A stretch of DNA of 23,871 bases, taken from positions 1 through 23,871 of the forward strand of contig DATMFW010000051.1 of the NCBI GenBank assembly GCA_035556655.1, in the 5' to 3' direction. The notes beneath the pieces are model-generated. The model ran no database searches and was not told where the DNA came from. It was given only the letters and a program-made list of their open reading frames with translations. The stretch comes from JBDSKH01 sp035556655. Lineage in GTDB: Bacteria > Actinomycetota > Actinomycetes > Actinomycetales > Microbacteriaceae. This document shows, one piece after another, positions 6,882 through 13,898 of the stretch (position 1 is its first letter; the number at the start of each line of letters is the position of its first letter). The translations under genes and the position numbers were made by a program.

Positions 6882-8161
6882 GAGTTGCCTTCCAGGGAGG
6901 ATTGAAGCGCTTCGTCGAGCGCCTGATGGGTGGGGAGTGCGTGACCCATGCGGTCGCGCTTGGCATTGAGGTAACCCTCGTTGTAGATGCCCACCCCGAC
7001 GACGAGCGGGACGAGTTCGGTGACGACCACGCCGCGCTCTTCGAGCTGGCGGGCCTTCTCGGGGTTGTTGCTCAGCAGGCGTACCCGGCCGATGCCGAGA
7101 TCCTTGAGGATCGCCGTCGCCGCGCCGTAGTCCCGGGCGTCGGCGGGGAGCCCGAGCGCGAGGTTGGCGTCGAGGGTGTCGAAACCCTCCTCCTGCAGCC
7201 GGTAGGCGCGCAGCTTGTTGATCAGCCCGATGCCGCGGCCCTCGTGCCCGCGCAGGTAGATGACCACCCCGCCCTCCGCGGCGATGGTCTTCAGCGCGGA
7301 CTGCAGCTGCGGTCCGCACTCGCACTTCTGCGAGCCGAACGCCTCACCGGTGAGGCACTCGGAGTGCACCCGCACCAGGGCGCCGTCGCCGGGGTCGCCG
7401 CTGATCCACGCCACGTGGTCCGCGCCGGTGGAGCGGTCGCGGTAGGCGCGCACCCGGAACGTGCCGTGCTCGGTCGGCACGTTGGTCTCGACCTCGAAGC
7501 TGACGCGCTGGAACTCGGGCACCTCGATCTGGGCGGTCGGGTCCTTCTCGCACTTGCGCTCCTCCATGAACCGGATGAGCGCCTCGATGGTGATGACCGG
7601 GACGTTCTCGGCCTCGCCCAGGGCGAGCAGGCCGGGCAGCCGCATCATCTCGCCCGTGTCGTCGACGATCTCGCCGATCGCGGCGACCGGGGTGAGGCCG
7701 GCGAGCTTCATCAGGTCGACCGCAGCCTCGGTGTGCCCGTCGCGCTCGCGGACTCCGCCGTCGACGGCGCGCAGCGGCAGGATGTGCCCAGGCCGGATCA
7801 GGCTCTCGGGGGTCGAGGACCCGTCGGCGAGCACCCGCAGCGTGTGGGCGCGGTCGCCGGCGCTGATGCCGGTGCTGAGACGGTCGGCCGCATCCACGCT
7901 GATCGTGTAGGCGGTGCCGCGCCAGTCCTGGCTCTCGGCCACCATGAGCGGCAGCTCGAGACGGTCGGCGATCTCGTTGGTCATCGGGGCGCAGATGTAG
8001 CCGGAGGTGACCTTGACCATCCAGGCCACCGTCTCTTGCGAGGCGTTCTGGGCCGCGATGATGACGTCGCCCTCGTTCTCGCGGCCCTCGTCGTCGGCGA
8101 CGATGATCGGCCGTCCGGCGCGCAGCGCCTCGAGGGCGGTGGGGATCTCTGCCAGGCTCAT
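6878..8161 (-). CDS. ribBA: Bifunctional DHBP synthase / GTP cyclohydrolase II
   Basis: A 427-residue fusion making both riboflavin precursors. The N-terminal half (to about 205) is 3,4-dihydroxy-2-butanone 4-phosphate synthase, with DDEGRENEGD (23-32), STGISAGDRAHT and the GHTEAAVDL segment. The C-terminal half is GTP cyclohydrolase II, with the zinc site in SECLTGEAFGSQKCECG (three cysteines), the GTP-binding segment LRGHEGRGIGL, and LLSNNPEKARQL. All key residues of both halves appear intact. The start ATG at 8161 overlaps the ribE stop (ATGA). Expression is expected to depend on the FMN riboswitch upstream of ribD. Confidence 0.96.
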   Translation of the reverse strand: MSLAEIPTALEALRAGRPIIVADDEGRENEGDVIIAAQNASQETVAWMVKVTSGYICAPMTNEIADRLELPLMVAESQDWRGTAYTISVDAADRLSTGISAGDRAHTLRVLADGSSTPESLIRPGHILPLRAVDGGVRERDGHTEAAVDLMKLAGLTPVAAIGEIVDDTGEMMRLPGLLALGEAENVPVITIEALIRFMEERKCEKDPTAQIEVPEFQRVSFEVETNVPTEHGTFRVRAYRDRSTGADHVAWISGDPGDGALVRVHSECLTGEAFGSQKCECGPQLQSALKTIAAEGGVVIYLRGHEGRGIGLINKLRAYRLQEEGFDTLDANLALGLPADARDYGAATAILKDLGIGRVRLLSNNPEKARQLEERGVVVTELVPLVVGVGIYNEGYLNAKRDRMGHALPTHQALDEALQSSLEGNS

Positions 8162-8769
8162 CTCTTCTCCTCCACGGGGGTGCCGAACTCCGCCATTCGC
8201 AGCACATGCCGCGCGAGGATGTCGGTCTCGATGTTGACCCGGTCACCCGGGCTCAGGGCGCCGAGCGTCGTCGCGCCGAGCGTCTCGGGGATCAGCGACA
8301 CCTCGAACCAGTCGTCGCCCACGGCACTCACGGTCAGGCTCACCCCCGACACGGCGATCGAGCCCTTGCGGGCGACGAGCGGTGCGTGCTCGGGGTCGAG
8401 GCTGAAGCGCACGACCGTCCAGCCGTCCTCGGGGCTGACGCCGAGCACGGTACTCGTGCCGTCGATGTGGCCCTGCACGATGTGCCCGCCGATCCGGTCG
8501 CCGACCGCGGCCGCGCGTTCCAGGTTCACCCGGTCGCCGACGCGCGCGTCGCCCAGCGTGCTCATCGCGATGGTGATGCCCATGACATCCGCCGTGAACC
8601 AATCGGGACCCTGGTCGACGACGGTGAGGCACACGCCGCCGACCGAGATCGAGTCGCCGTGTTTCGCGTCGGAGACGGCCACCGGCCCGCGCACGGTGAG
8701 CCGCCCCGCGTCGCCGGTGCGTTCCCAGGCGAGGATCTCGCCCTGTTCTTCGATGATGCCGGTGAACAT
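8158..8769 (-). CDS. ribE: Riboflavin synthase alpha chain
   Basis: A 203-residue enzyme that dismutates two 6,7-dimethyl-8-ribityllumazine molecules into riboflavin. The N-terminus MFTGIIEEQGEI is diagnostic. The two lumazine-binding repeats are visible: GGVCLTVV in the first and VSGVSLTV in the second, with GHIVQGHIDG between them. The ATG at 8769 overlaps the ribD stop by one base (TGATG), and the stop overlaps the ribBA start. Some schemes name this gene ribC. An upstream extension of the frame is a ribD shadow. Confidence 0.95.
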   Translation of the reverse strand: MFTGIIEEQGEILAWERTGDAGRLTVRGPVAVSDAKHGDSISVGGVCLTVVDQGPDWFTADVMGITIAMSTLGDARVGDRVNLERAAAVGDRIGGHIVQGHIDGTSTVLGVSPEDGWTVVRFSLDPEHAPLVARKGSIAVSGVSLTVSAVGDDWFEVSLIPETLGATTLGALSPGDRVNIETDILARHVLRMAEFGTPVEEKR

Positions 8770-9875
8770 CAGTCCCCTCCGCTGGTCGAGGCCGCAGGCC
8801 GTGTTCCGCTGGTCGAGTAGGCCGCAGGCCGCGTTCCGCTGGTCGAGTAGGCCGCAGGCCGTGTCGAGACCGCCCGAGCGCTGATCAGCACGTCGTCCCC
8901 GAGTTGCTCGACGCTCTGCACTCGCAACCGCAGCGCATCGCCCAGGGTCGGGATGCCGAGATCGCCGATCGCGACCCGGTCCCCGCCCAGCAGCACGGGT
9001 GCGAGATAGACGGCGAACTCGTCGGCGAATCCGCCGGCGATCAGCGCGGTGACGAGCCCCGGACCCGCCTCGACGAACACCCGCCGGATGCCGCGGGCAT
9101 GAAGATCGGACAGCACCTTCCCGAGATCCCGGCTGCCGGTCTCGATCAGACCGGCCGGGTGCCGGCGCAGTGCCGCCCCGGCGGGTACCGGCCGTTCGCC
9201 GGCGACGACCGGGACGGGCTGGTGCGAGAGGAACTCGCCGGCGTCGCCGCGGGCGGTGAGCGAGGGGTCGTCGGCCAGCACGGTGCCCGTACCGGTGAGG
9301 ATCGCGTCGTTCGCGGCGCGCTGCTCGTGCACCCGCTGCCGGGCGGCGGCGCCGGTGATCCAGCGGCTGGTGCCGTCGGCCGCCGCCGCCCGGCCGTCGA
9401 GGGTCGACGCCCACTTCACCGTGACCCACGGGCGTCCGCGGCGTACGGCCGTCAGCCAGACGTGCAACAGATGCTCGGCCTCGTCGGCGAGCACCCCCGC
9501 GATCACCTCGACCCCGGCCGCGCGCAGCCGGGCGGCCCCGCCCGCGGCGTGGGCGTCGGGATCGCCGAGCGCGTACACGACGCGCTCGACGCCGGCGTCC
9601 CGCAGCGCGACGCTGCACGGGCCGGTGCGTCCGGTGTGGTCGCAGGGTTCCAGGGTGACGACCGCGGTGAGACCTCGCGCGTCGGCGACCTTGCTCAGCG
9701 CGTCGACCTCGGCGTGCGGGGTGCCGGCACCGCGATGCCAGCCTTCCGCGACGATGGCGCCCGTCGCATCCACCAGCACGGCGCCGACCTGCGGATTGCC
9801 GCCGACGACCGGGCCGCGCTGGGCGAGCTCGAGCGCACGCCGCATCGCGGTGTCGTACGGGCTGCTCGCGGTCAT
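8769..9875 (-). CDS. ribD: Bifunctional riboflavin deaminase/reductase
   Basis: A 368-residue enzyme carrying out the deaminase and reductase steps after GTP cyclohydrolase II. The deaminase domain has H54-A-E56, and C78 and C87 (EPCDHTGRTGPC) for zinc. The reductase domain starts near VKWASTLDGR. I chose the ATG at 9875 because AAGGA lies 5 nt upstream; an ATG at 9887 is also possible. The open frame up to 9974 would begin inside the riboswitch and is rejected. Oddly, the last ~30 residues are three copies of a 9-10 residue unit (TRPAAYSTSG) made by an in-frame 27+30+30 bp DNA repeat. This tail looks like a repeat insertion and not part of the fold. Confidence 0.93.
   Translation of the reverse strand: MTASSPYDTAMRRALELAQRGPVVGGNPQVGAVLVDATGAIVAEGWHRGAGTPHAEVDALSKVADARGLTAVVTLEPCDHTGRTGPCSVALRDAGVERVVYALGDPDAHAAGGAARLRAAGVEVIAGVLADEAEHLLHVWLTAVRRGRPWVTVKWASTLDGRAAAADGTSRWITGAAARQRVHEQRAANDAILTGTGTVLADDPSLTARGDAGEFLSHQPVPVVAGERPVPAGAALRRHPAGLIETGSRDLGKVLSDLHARGIRRVFVEAGPGLVTALIAGGFADEFAVYLAPVLLGGDRVAIGDLGIPTLGDALRLRVQSVEQLGDDVLISARAVSTRPAAYSTSGTRPAAYSTSGTRPAASTSGGD
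8779..8870. repeat. REP-like tandem repeat inside the 3' end of ribD
   Basis: Three head-to-tail units (8779-8805, 27 bp; 8806-8835, 30 bp; 8836-8865, 30 bp) share CCGCTGGTCGAG, GCCGCAGGCC and a GT/GC-rich link. The third runs on into TCGAGACC. On the minus strand each unit holds the GGCC-TGC-GGCC hairpin flanked by TACTCGACCA. All units are multiples of 3, so the ribD frame is kept. The flanks match the element at 11930-11964. Confidence 0.85.
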
Positions 9876-9947
9876 CCGGTCCTTCATCTCTTCTGAGACG
9901 GTTCCGGGGATGCCAGGCTGGCGCGGGCGGCGAGATGCTGCCGCCTT

Positions 9948-10072
9948 CGTGCTTCCTCCCATCCGGACTTTCACCGTCGGTCCCGGATTTCCACCGGATC
10001 GGCGCCCCCTGACTGCTGAGGCGTTCGCGGACTGTCACCGCCGGCGCGGAATTTCACCGCCCCCGGAGCACG
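9948..10072 (-). ncRNA. FMN riboswitch (RFN element)
   Basis: On the minus strand the conserved RFN blocks occur in order: GGGGGCGGTGAAATTCC, GGCGGTGACAGTCCGCGA, GATCCGGTGGAAATCCGG, GACGGTGAAAGTCCGGATGG and GGAGGAAGCACG. The closing P1 stem pairs CGTGCT (10072-10067) with AGCACG (9953-9948). It senses FMN and lowers expression of the ribD-ribE-ribBA-ribH operon. Downstream, a 6-bp hairpin (GGCGGC/GCCGCC, 9945-9926) and a TCTC-AGAA-GAGA hairpin next to the ribD start region may form the expression platform. No U-tract is seen, so translational control or Rho is more likely than intrinsic termination. Confidence 0.95.
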
Positions 10073-10086
10073 TGCTTCGTGTTCAT

Positions 10087-10092
10087 ATCGTA
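10087..10092 (-). promoter_or_regulatory. Probable -10 box of the riboflavin operon
   Basis: Minus-strand TACGAT lies about 15 nt before the first riboswitch stem, so a transcript starting near 10080 would carry the whole aptamer. No clear -35 hexamer is visible. Confidence 0.4.
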
Positions 10093-10121
10093 CAACGCGG
10101 GGGAGTCCCCCCTATTCCCGC

Positions 10122-10204
10122 ACCAAAACTGAGGAGATTCGGCGCGAAGCCGCTGCACGGCGGCGTCGTCGAGCGCGGGGCGCGCGAACGTCCTCAGTTT
10201 TCGT
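10122..10204. repeat. 87-bp inverted-repeat element, copy 2 (inverted)
   Basis: AAAACTGAGGA (10125-10135) and its complement (10191-10201) form perfect 11-bp inner arms around a 55-nt interior, the same interior length as copy 1 at 8-94. Read on the minus strand, the interior begins CGTTCG and ends GAATC, against CGTTCG and GAGTC in copy 1, so the copies are homologous and in opposite orientation. The right arm encodes the D-E-N-stop of the HAD gene. The left arm is close to the rib operon promoter. Confidence 0.75.
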
Positions 10205-10919
10205 CGCGCGCGAGCAGGCCCGGCAGCTGCGACAACGAGCGGATCACGTCGGCACCCTCGGCGGCGGCCTCCGCGAGCTCGTCCCGGGTCGCGACTCCGC
10301 GCCGGTCGATCCACACCCCGCGCAGTCCCGCGCGGGCGGCCCCGATCGCGTCGGTGTGCAGCCGGTCGCCGACGTAGACGGCGTCGGCGGCCGTCACCCC
10401 GAAGCGCTCGCAGGCCAGTGCGAAGATCCGGGGGTCGGGCTTGGTGACGCCGACCTCGCCGCTGGCGATCACGTCCTCGACCCAGCGCTCCAGTCCGAGT
10501 GCGGCGATCTTGGCGTCCTGGAACGCCCGGTGACCGTTGGTGATGATGCCGATGCGGGCCGGGGCGAGGGCGTCGAGGCACGCGGCCACGTCGTCGTGCA
10601 GGGCCCAGGCCTCGGTGTAGTGCACGACGAAGGCCTCGAACCACGCTTCGGCCGCGGCGTCGTCGACGAGCTCGATGCCGTGCGGAGCGAGGAAGTCCCG
10701 CGCGCGTGCGCGGCGCTGGCCCAGGTAGTCGAGTTCGCCCGAGAGATAGCGGTGATAGTGCAGCTCCTCCAGCGCGTTCCACCGCGCGGCTTCGGCGTCG
10801 CGGTCGGCGGCCGCGAGGGCGCCCCCGAGCAGCGATCGGTGTGCAGCGATCCCCGCCTCCACCGACTCCCGGTGGGCGAACAGGGTGTCGTCGAGGTCGA
10901 AGAGGACCAGCTCAGCCAC
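10194..10919 (-). CDS. HAD-superfamily hydrolase
   Basis: A 241-residue phosphatase-like protein. HAD motif I is DLDDT (D8 and D10), motif II lies in IITNG, motif III is the lysine of VTKPDPRIF, and motif IV is GDRLHTDAIGA. A helical cap of about 70-80 residues lies between motifs I and II, as in class I phosphoglycolate phosphatase or YjjG-like enzymes; the substrate is unknown. The GTG at 10919 overlaps the trpS 3' end by 8 nt, so the two are co-transcribed. The alternative frame start at 11081 lies deep within trpS. The final residues R-D-E-N come from the 87-bp repeat. Confidence 0.87.
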   Translation of the reverse strand: MAELVLFDLDDTLFAHRESVEAGIAAHRSLLGGALAAADRDAEAARWNALEELHYHRYLSGELDYLGQRRARARDFLAPHGIELVDDAAAEAWFEAFVVHYTEAWALHDDVAACLDALAPARIGIITNGHRAFQDAKIAALGLERWVEDVIASGEVGVTKPDPRIFALACERFGVTAADAVYVGDRLHTDAIGAARAGLRGVWIDRRGVATRDELAEAAAEGADVIRSLSQLPGLLARDEN

Positions 10920-11913
10920 GCCGCAGGAACCCGATGCGGTCGTACGCCCGCTCGAGGGTGGCGCCGGCGATCGCCTCGGCCCGCTCGGCGTTGCCCGCCA
11001 GGACGCGGTCGAGCTCGGCCGGGTCGGCGAGAAGCTCGAGCGCCCGCTCGCGTACGGGGCCGAATGCGGCCGCCACGGCATCCGCCGCAGCCGTCTTCAG
11101 ATCGCCGTATCCGCGACCCGCGAACTCGTCCTCGAGGCTCGGGATGCTGCCCGCGCCCAGCGAGGACATGATCGAAAGCAGGTTCGAGACCCCGGGCTTG
11201 CCCACCGGATCGAACCGCACCGACCCGTCGTTGTCGGTGACGGCCGACTTGATCTTCTTGGCGTTCGCGGCATCGTCGTCGAGCAGCCAGATGGTGCCCT
11301 TGGGCTCGGCCGACTTCGACATCTTCGCGGTCGGGTCCTGCAGGTCGTAGATCTTCGCCGTCTCTTTGAGGATCGACACCTCGGGAATGGTGAACGTGTC
11401 GCCGAAGCGCGAGTTGAAGCGCTGGCCGAGGTCGCGGGTCAGTTCGATGTGCTGGCGCTGGTCCTCGCCGACCGGCACGATGGCGGCGTCGTAGAGCAGC
11501 ACGTCGGCGGCCTGCAGGATCGGGTAGGTGAAGAGCCCGACGCTCGTGGAGTCGGCACCCTGCTTCTGCGACTTGTCCTTGAACTGGGTCATCCGCGCGG
11601 CCTCGCCGTAGCCGGTGATGGTGTTCAGCACCCAGGCGAGTTCGGCGTGGGCGGGCACGTGCGACTGCACGAACAGGATCGAGCTCGCCGGGTCGATGCC
11701 GGCCGCGATGTACTGGGCGGCCGTGCGGCGGGTCGCCTCGCGCAGCTTCGCCGGATCCTGCGGCACCGTGATCGCGTGCAGGTCGACGACGCAGAACACG
11801 GCGTCGTGGGTGGTCTGCAGGTCTTTCCACTGCAGCAGGGCTCCGATGTAGTTGCCCGCGTGCAGCGAGGCGGCGGAGGGCTGCATGCCCGAGAACAGCC
11901 GGGGCTTGGTCAT
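10912..11913 (-). CDS. trpS: Tryptophanyl-tRNA synthetase
   Basis: A 333-residue class I aminoacyl-tRNA synthetase that charges tRNA-Trp. SGMQPSAASLHAGNYIGAL holds the ATP-binding HxGN (H18-A-G-N21), and KMSKS is at 197-201. GEDQRQHIELTRDLG, a TrpRS hallmark, starts at 149. Length is typical for bacterial TrpRS. A TAGGGT box ends 6 nt before the ATG at 11913, suggesting a leaderless mRNA. A REP-like element lies directly upstream, in the -35 region. It heads a two-gene unit with the HAD hydrolase. Confidence 0.96.
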   Translation of the reverse strand: MTKPRLFSGMQPSAASLHAGNYIGALLQWKDLQTTHDAVFCVVDLHAITVPQDPAKLREATRRTAAQYIAAGIDPASSILFVQSHVPAHAELAWVLNTITGYGEAARMTQFKDKSQKQGADSTSVGLFTYPILQAADVLLYDAAIVPVGEDQRQHIELTRDLGQRFNSRFGDTFTIPEVSILKETAKIYDLQDPTAKMSKSAEPKGTIWLLDDDAANAKKIKSAVTDNDGSVRFDPVGKPGVSNLLSIMSSLGAGSIPSLEDEFAGRGYGDLKTAAADAVAAAFGPVRERALELLADPAELDRVLAGNAERAEAIAGATLERAYDRIGFLRRG

Positions 11914-11919
11914 ACCTCA

Positions 11920-11925
11920 ACCCTA
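11920..11925 (-). promoter_or_regulatory. -10 box TAGGGT of trpS
   Basis: Minus-strand TAGGGT is followed by 6 nt and the ATG at 11913. The expected -35 region (about 11943-11949) falls within the REP-like hairpin at 11930-11964. Confidence 0.5.
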
Positions 11926-11929
11926 CGGT

Positions 11930-11964
11930 GATCGAGTAGCCGCCCCTGGCGGCGTATCGAGATC
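11930..11964. repeat. REP-like palindromic element between xthA and trpS
   Basis: A perfect GCCGCC-CCT-GGCGGC hairpin (11939-11953) is flanked by GATCGAGTA and GTATCGAGATC. On the minus strand the flanks read TCTCGATAC and TACTCGATCA, close to TCTCGACAC and TACTCGACCA around the ribD repeats, so both belong to one family with a variable central hairpin. It touches the stop codon of the upstream exonuclease gene. Confidence 0.7.
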
Positions 11965-12757
11965 AGAGGGCGTAATCCACCACCACCGGCGCATGATCGC
12001 TCCACCGTTCGGCGTAGCTCGGCGCGCGGTCGACCGCGTACGAGGCCGCGGTCGGCGCGAGCGACGCGGATGCGAGGTGGTAGTCGATGCGCCACCCGCT
12101 GTCGAGGTCGAACGACTTGCCGCGCCACGACCACCAGGTGTACGGCCCCGGCACCTCGCCGGCGAAGCGGCGGCCGACGTCGACCCAGCCGTCGCCGATC
12201 CAGCGGTCGAAGTACGCCCGCTCTTCCGGCAGGAACCCGGCGCGCTTGAGGTTGCCTTTCCAGTTCTTGATGTCGAGTTCGCGGTGCCCCACGTTGAAGT
12301 CGCCCAGCACGACCGCGTGGCCGCCGCCGAGCTCGGCCAGCCGCTCGGTCATGCCGTCGAGCAGCTTGTACTTCTCGGCCTGCTTGGGGGTGTCGGCTTC
12401 GCCCGAGTGCACGTACGCCGAGACCACCGTGATCGGGACGCCGCCCACCTCGTAGTCGGCTTCGAGCCAGCGCCCGGCGCTGTCGAAATCGTCGGCGCCG
12501 ATCGCGACGCGGTGGATGGCGGTGGTCTTGTGCCGGGATGCGATGGCGACCCCCGCGCGCCCCTTCGCGCTCGCGGCGTCGTGCAGCACATCCCACTCGG
12601 GCCCGAGCAGCGCCACCAGGTCGTCGGTCTCGGCTCGCACCTCTTGCAGCGCGAGGATGTCGACGCCGCGGCCGGCGAGCCATTCGCCCATTCCCCGGCG
12701 GTAGGCGGCGCGGATGCCGTTGACGTTGGCGGTGGCGATGCGGAGGGGGTGGGTCAC
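11963..12757 (-). CDS. xthA: Exodeoxyribonuclease III family nuclease
   Basis: A 264-residue endonuclease/exonuclease/phosphatase-fold enzyme for base-excision repair: AP endonuclease and 3'-5' exonuclease. Visible are IATANVNGIRAA (metal ligand N11), LQEVRA (E39), GDFNVGHRELDIKNWKGN, WWSWRGKSFDLDSGWRIDYHL and the catalytic WSDHAPVVVDY near the C-terminus (D254, H255). Length fits ExoIII. The GTG at 12757 is preceded by a TAACGT box ending 6 nt upstream, so it may be leaderless, although GGAG is also close by. The frame ends in the REP-like element. Confidence 0.92.
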   Translation of the reverse strand: MTHPLRIATANVNGIRAAYRRGMGEWLAGRGVDILALQEVRAETDDLVALLGPEWDVLHDAASAKGRAGVAIASRHKTTAIHRVAIGADDFDSAGRWLEADYEVGGVPITVVSAYVHSGEADTPKQAEKYKLLDGMTERLAELGGGHAVVLGDFNVGHRELDIKNWKGNLKRAGFLPEERAYFDRWIGDGWVDVGRRFAGEVPGPYTWWSWRGKSFDLDSGWRIDYHLASASLAPTAASYAVDRAPSYAERWSDHAPVVVDYAL

Positions 12758-12763
12758 GTCTCC

Positions 12764-12769
12764 ACGTTA
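12764..12769 (-). promoter_or_regulatory. -10 box TAACGT of the exonuclease gene
   Basis: Minus-strand TAACGT, 6 nt before the GTG at 12757, lies in the 13-bp gap after the YihY-type gene. The exonuclease gene may therefore have its own transcript besides read-through. Confidence 0.4.
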
Positions 12770-12770
12770 G

Positions 12771-13820
12771 CTACGACCGCCGACGCCGCCGGGCGAGCCA
12801 GCGCACGGCACGGGGCATCGACGCCTCGATCTCGGCGCGCACCTGCTCTTCGATCTCCAGACGCATCCGCAGTTCGGCCTGCCGGCGCTCGCGATCGCCG
12901 ACCGGGTCGAGCCCGGCTCCGGTGTCCCGGGCGCTGACCACGACCCAGGCCGCACCGATCAGGATCACCTGGCAGATCAGGTTGAACCAGATGAGCAGAC
13001 CGACGATCACCGCGAACGACGCGATGAGCGGGTTGCTGGAGGCTCCGCCGAGCAGCGACGAGCCGAGCGCCTTGAGCACCCCGAGTGCGAGAGCTCCGAG
13101 CAGGGAGCCCTGCCAGAGCGGCCGCGCCGGCATCGGCACCCCGGCGAGCACGCGGTAGAGGGCGGCGAGCACGACGACGTCCAGCGCGAAGGCGAGCACG
13201 AGGCCGAGTGCCCGGGCGGTGATGGTGGCGGGCACCGAGTCCTCGTCGACCCCCAGCAGGTCCAGCACCCCGGTCAGCGCGGCGGTGCTGCCGACCGAGA
13301 GCGCCGCCGACACGATCAGCGCGACGCCGAACGCCAGGGCGAGTCCGAGGTCCTTCAGCTTGAGCAGCAGGAAGTTGGTGGGCGGAGCCGCGAGTTCGGC
13401 GATGTCGCGCACCGCATCCCGCGCCGAGCCGAGCCAGGCGATCGCGGTGACGAGGGCCGCGACGAGGGAGATCGCGCCGGTCCAGCCGAGCACTCCCGCC
13501 GACAGCAGGTCGTCGGGGTCGATGGCGCCGTCCTCGCCACGTCCGATCAGGCCGGGCACCGAGGTGGCGAGCACGTCGAACAGACCCTCGCGCAGCACCG
13601 GATTGGCGCCGATCACCAGGCCGGCGACCGCGAAGGTCGCCCAGAGCGCGGCGAAGACCGAGAAGATCGCCTGATACGACAGGCCGGCGGCCAGGATCGG
13701 TCCGCGGCGAGAGGCGTAGTGCTGGACCACCCGCACCGGCTTCCGGCGCTGCACCCAGGCGATCAGCGCCTTCCCGCGCGCGAGCAGCCCGCCCCCGTCA
13801 TCCCCCTCGGCATCCGACAC
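12771..13820 (-). CDS. YihY/BrkB family inner-membrane protein
   Basis: A 349-residue membrane protein with about six hydrophobic segments. The first is near the family start region (HYASRRGPILAAGLSYQAIFSVFAAL, quoted in part: GPILAAGLSYQAIFSVF), and the long C-terminal tail is charged and rich in R/E. This architecture and the GLSYQAIFSVFA element match the YihY/BrkB family, whose function is not established (the old label RNase BN is wrong for it). The GTG at 13820 follows a TAGGCT box with 6 nt spacing, which suggests leaderless translation. It is divergent from ptsI. Confidence 0.88.
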   Translation of the reverse strand: MSDAEGDDGGGLLARGKALIAWVQRRKPVRVVQHYASRRGPILAAGLSYQAIFSVFAALWATFAVAGLVIGANPVLREGLFDVLATSVPGLIGRGEDGAIDPDDLLSAGVLGWTGAISLVAALVTAIAWLGSARDAVRDIAELAAPPTNFLLLKLKDLGLALAFGVALIVSAALSVGSTAALTGVLDLLGVDEDSVPATITARALGLVLAFALDVVVLAALYRVLAGVPMPARPLWQGSLLGALALGVLKALGSSLLGGASSNPLIASFAVIVGLLIWFNLICQVILIGAAWVVVSARDTGAGLDPVGDRERRQAELRMRLEIEEQVRAEIEASMPRAVRWLARRRRRS

Positions 13821-13826
13821 GATTCG

Positions 13827-13832
13827 AGCCTA
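13827..13832 (-). promoter_or_regulatory. -10 box TAGGCT of the YihY-type gene
   Basis: Minus-strand TAGGCT, then 6 nt, then GTG at 13820. It is only 11 bp from the ptsI-side TAGGCT on the other strand. Confidence 0.5.
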
Positions 13833-13843
13833 ACCATGCTCGC

Positions 13844-13849
13844 TAGGCT
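13844..13849 (+). promoter_or_regulatory. -10 box TAGGCT upstream of ptsI
   Basis: Plus-strand TAGGCT, then 7 nt, then an in-frame GTG at 13857. Transcription from here would give either a leaderless GTG start or a ~42-nt leader carrying GGGGAGGAAAG ahead of the ATG at 13899. Confidence 0.5.
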
Positions 13850-13898
13850 GACGGTCGTGACGTCGGCGGCCCCCAGCCGACGGGGAGGAAAGCGCGCG

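Noticed and set aside
8779..8865. Tandem repeats as a possible CRISPR array
   Set aside because: Units of 27-30 bp are directly adjacent with no unique spacers and lie in the ribD coding frame.
9876..9974. Longer ribD start at 9974
   Set aside because: That ATG lies inside the FMN aptamer, so the extra residues would be encoded by riboswitch sequence. The ATGs at 9887 and 9875 are better placed.
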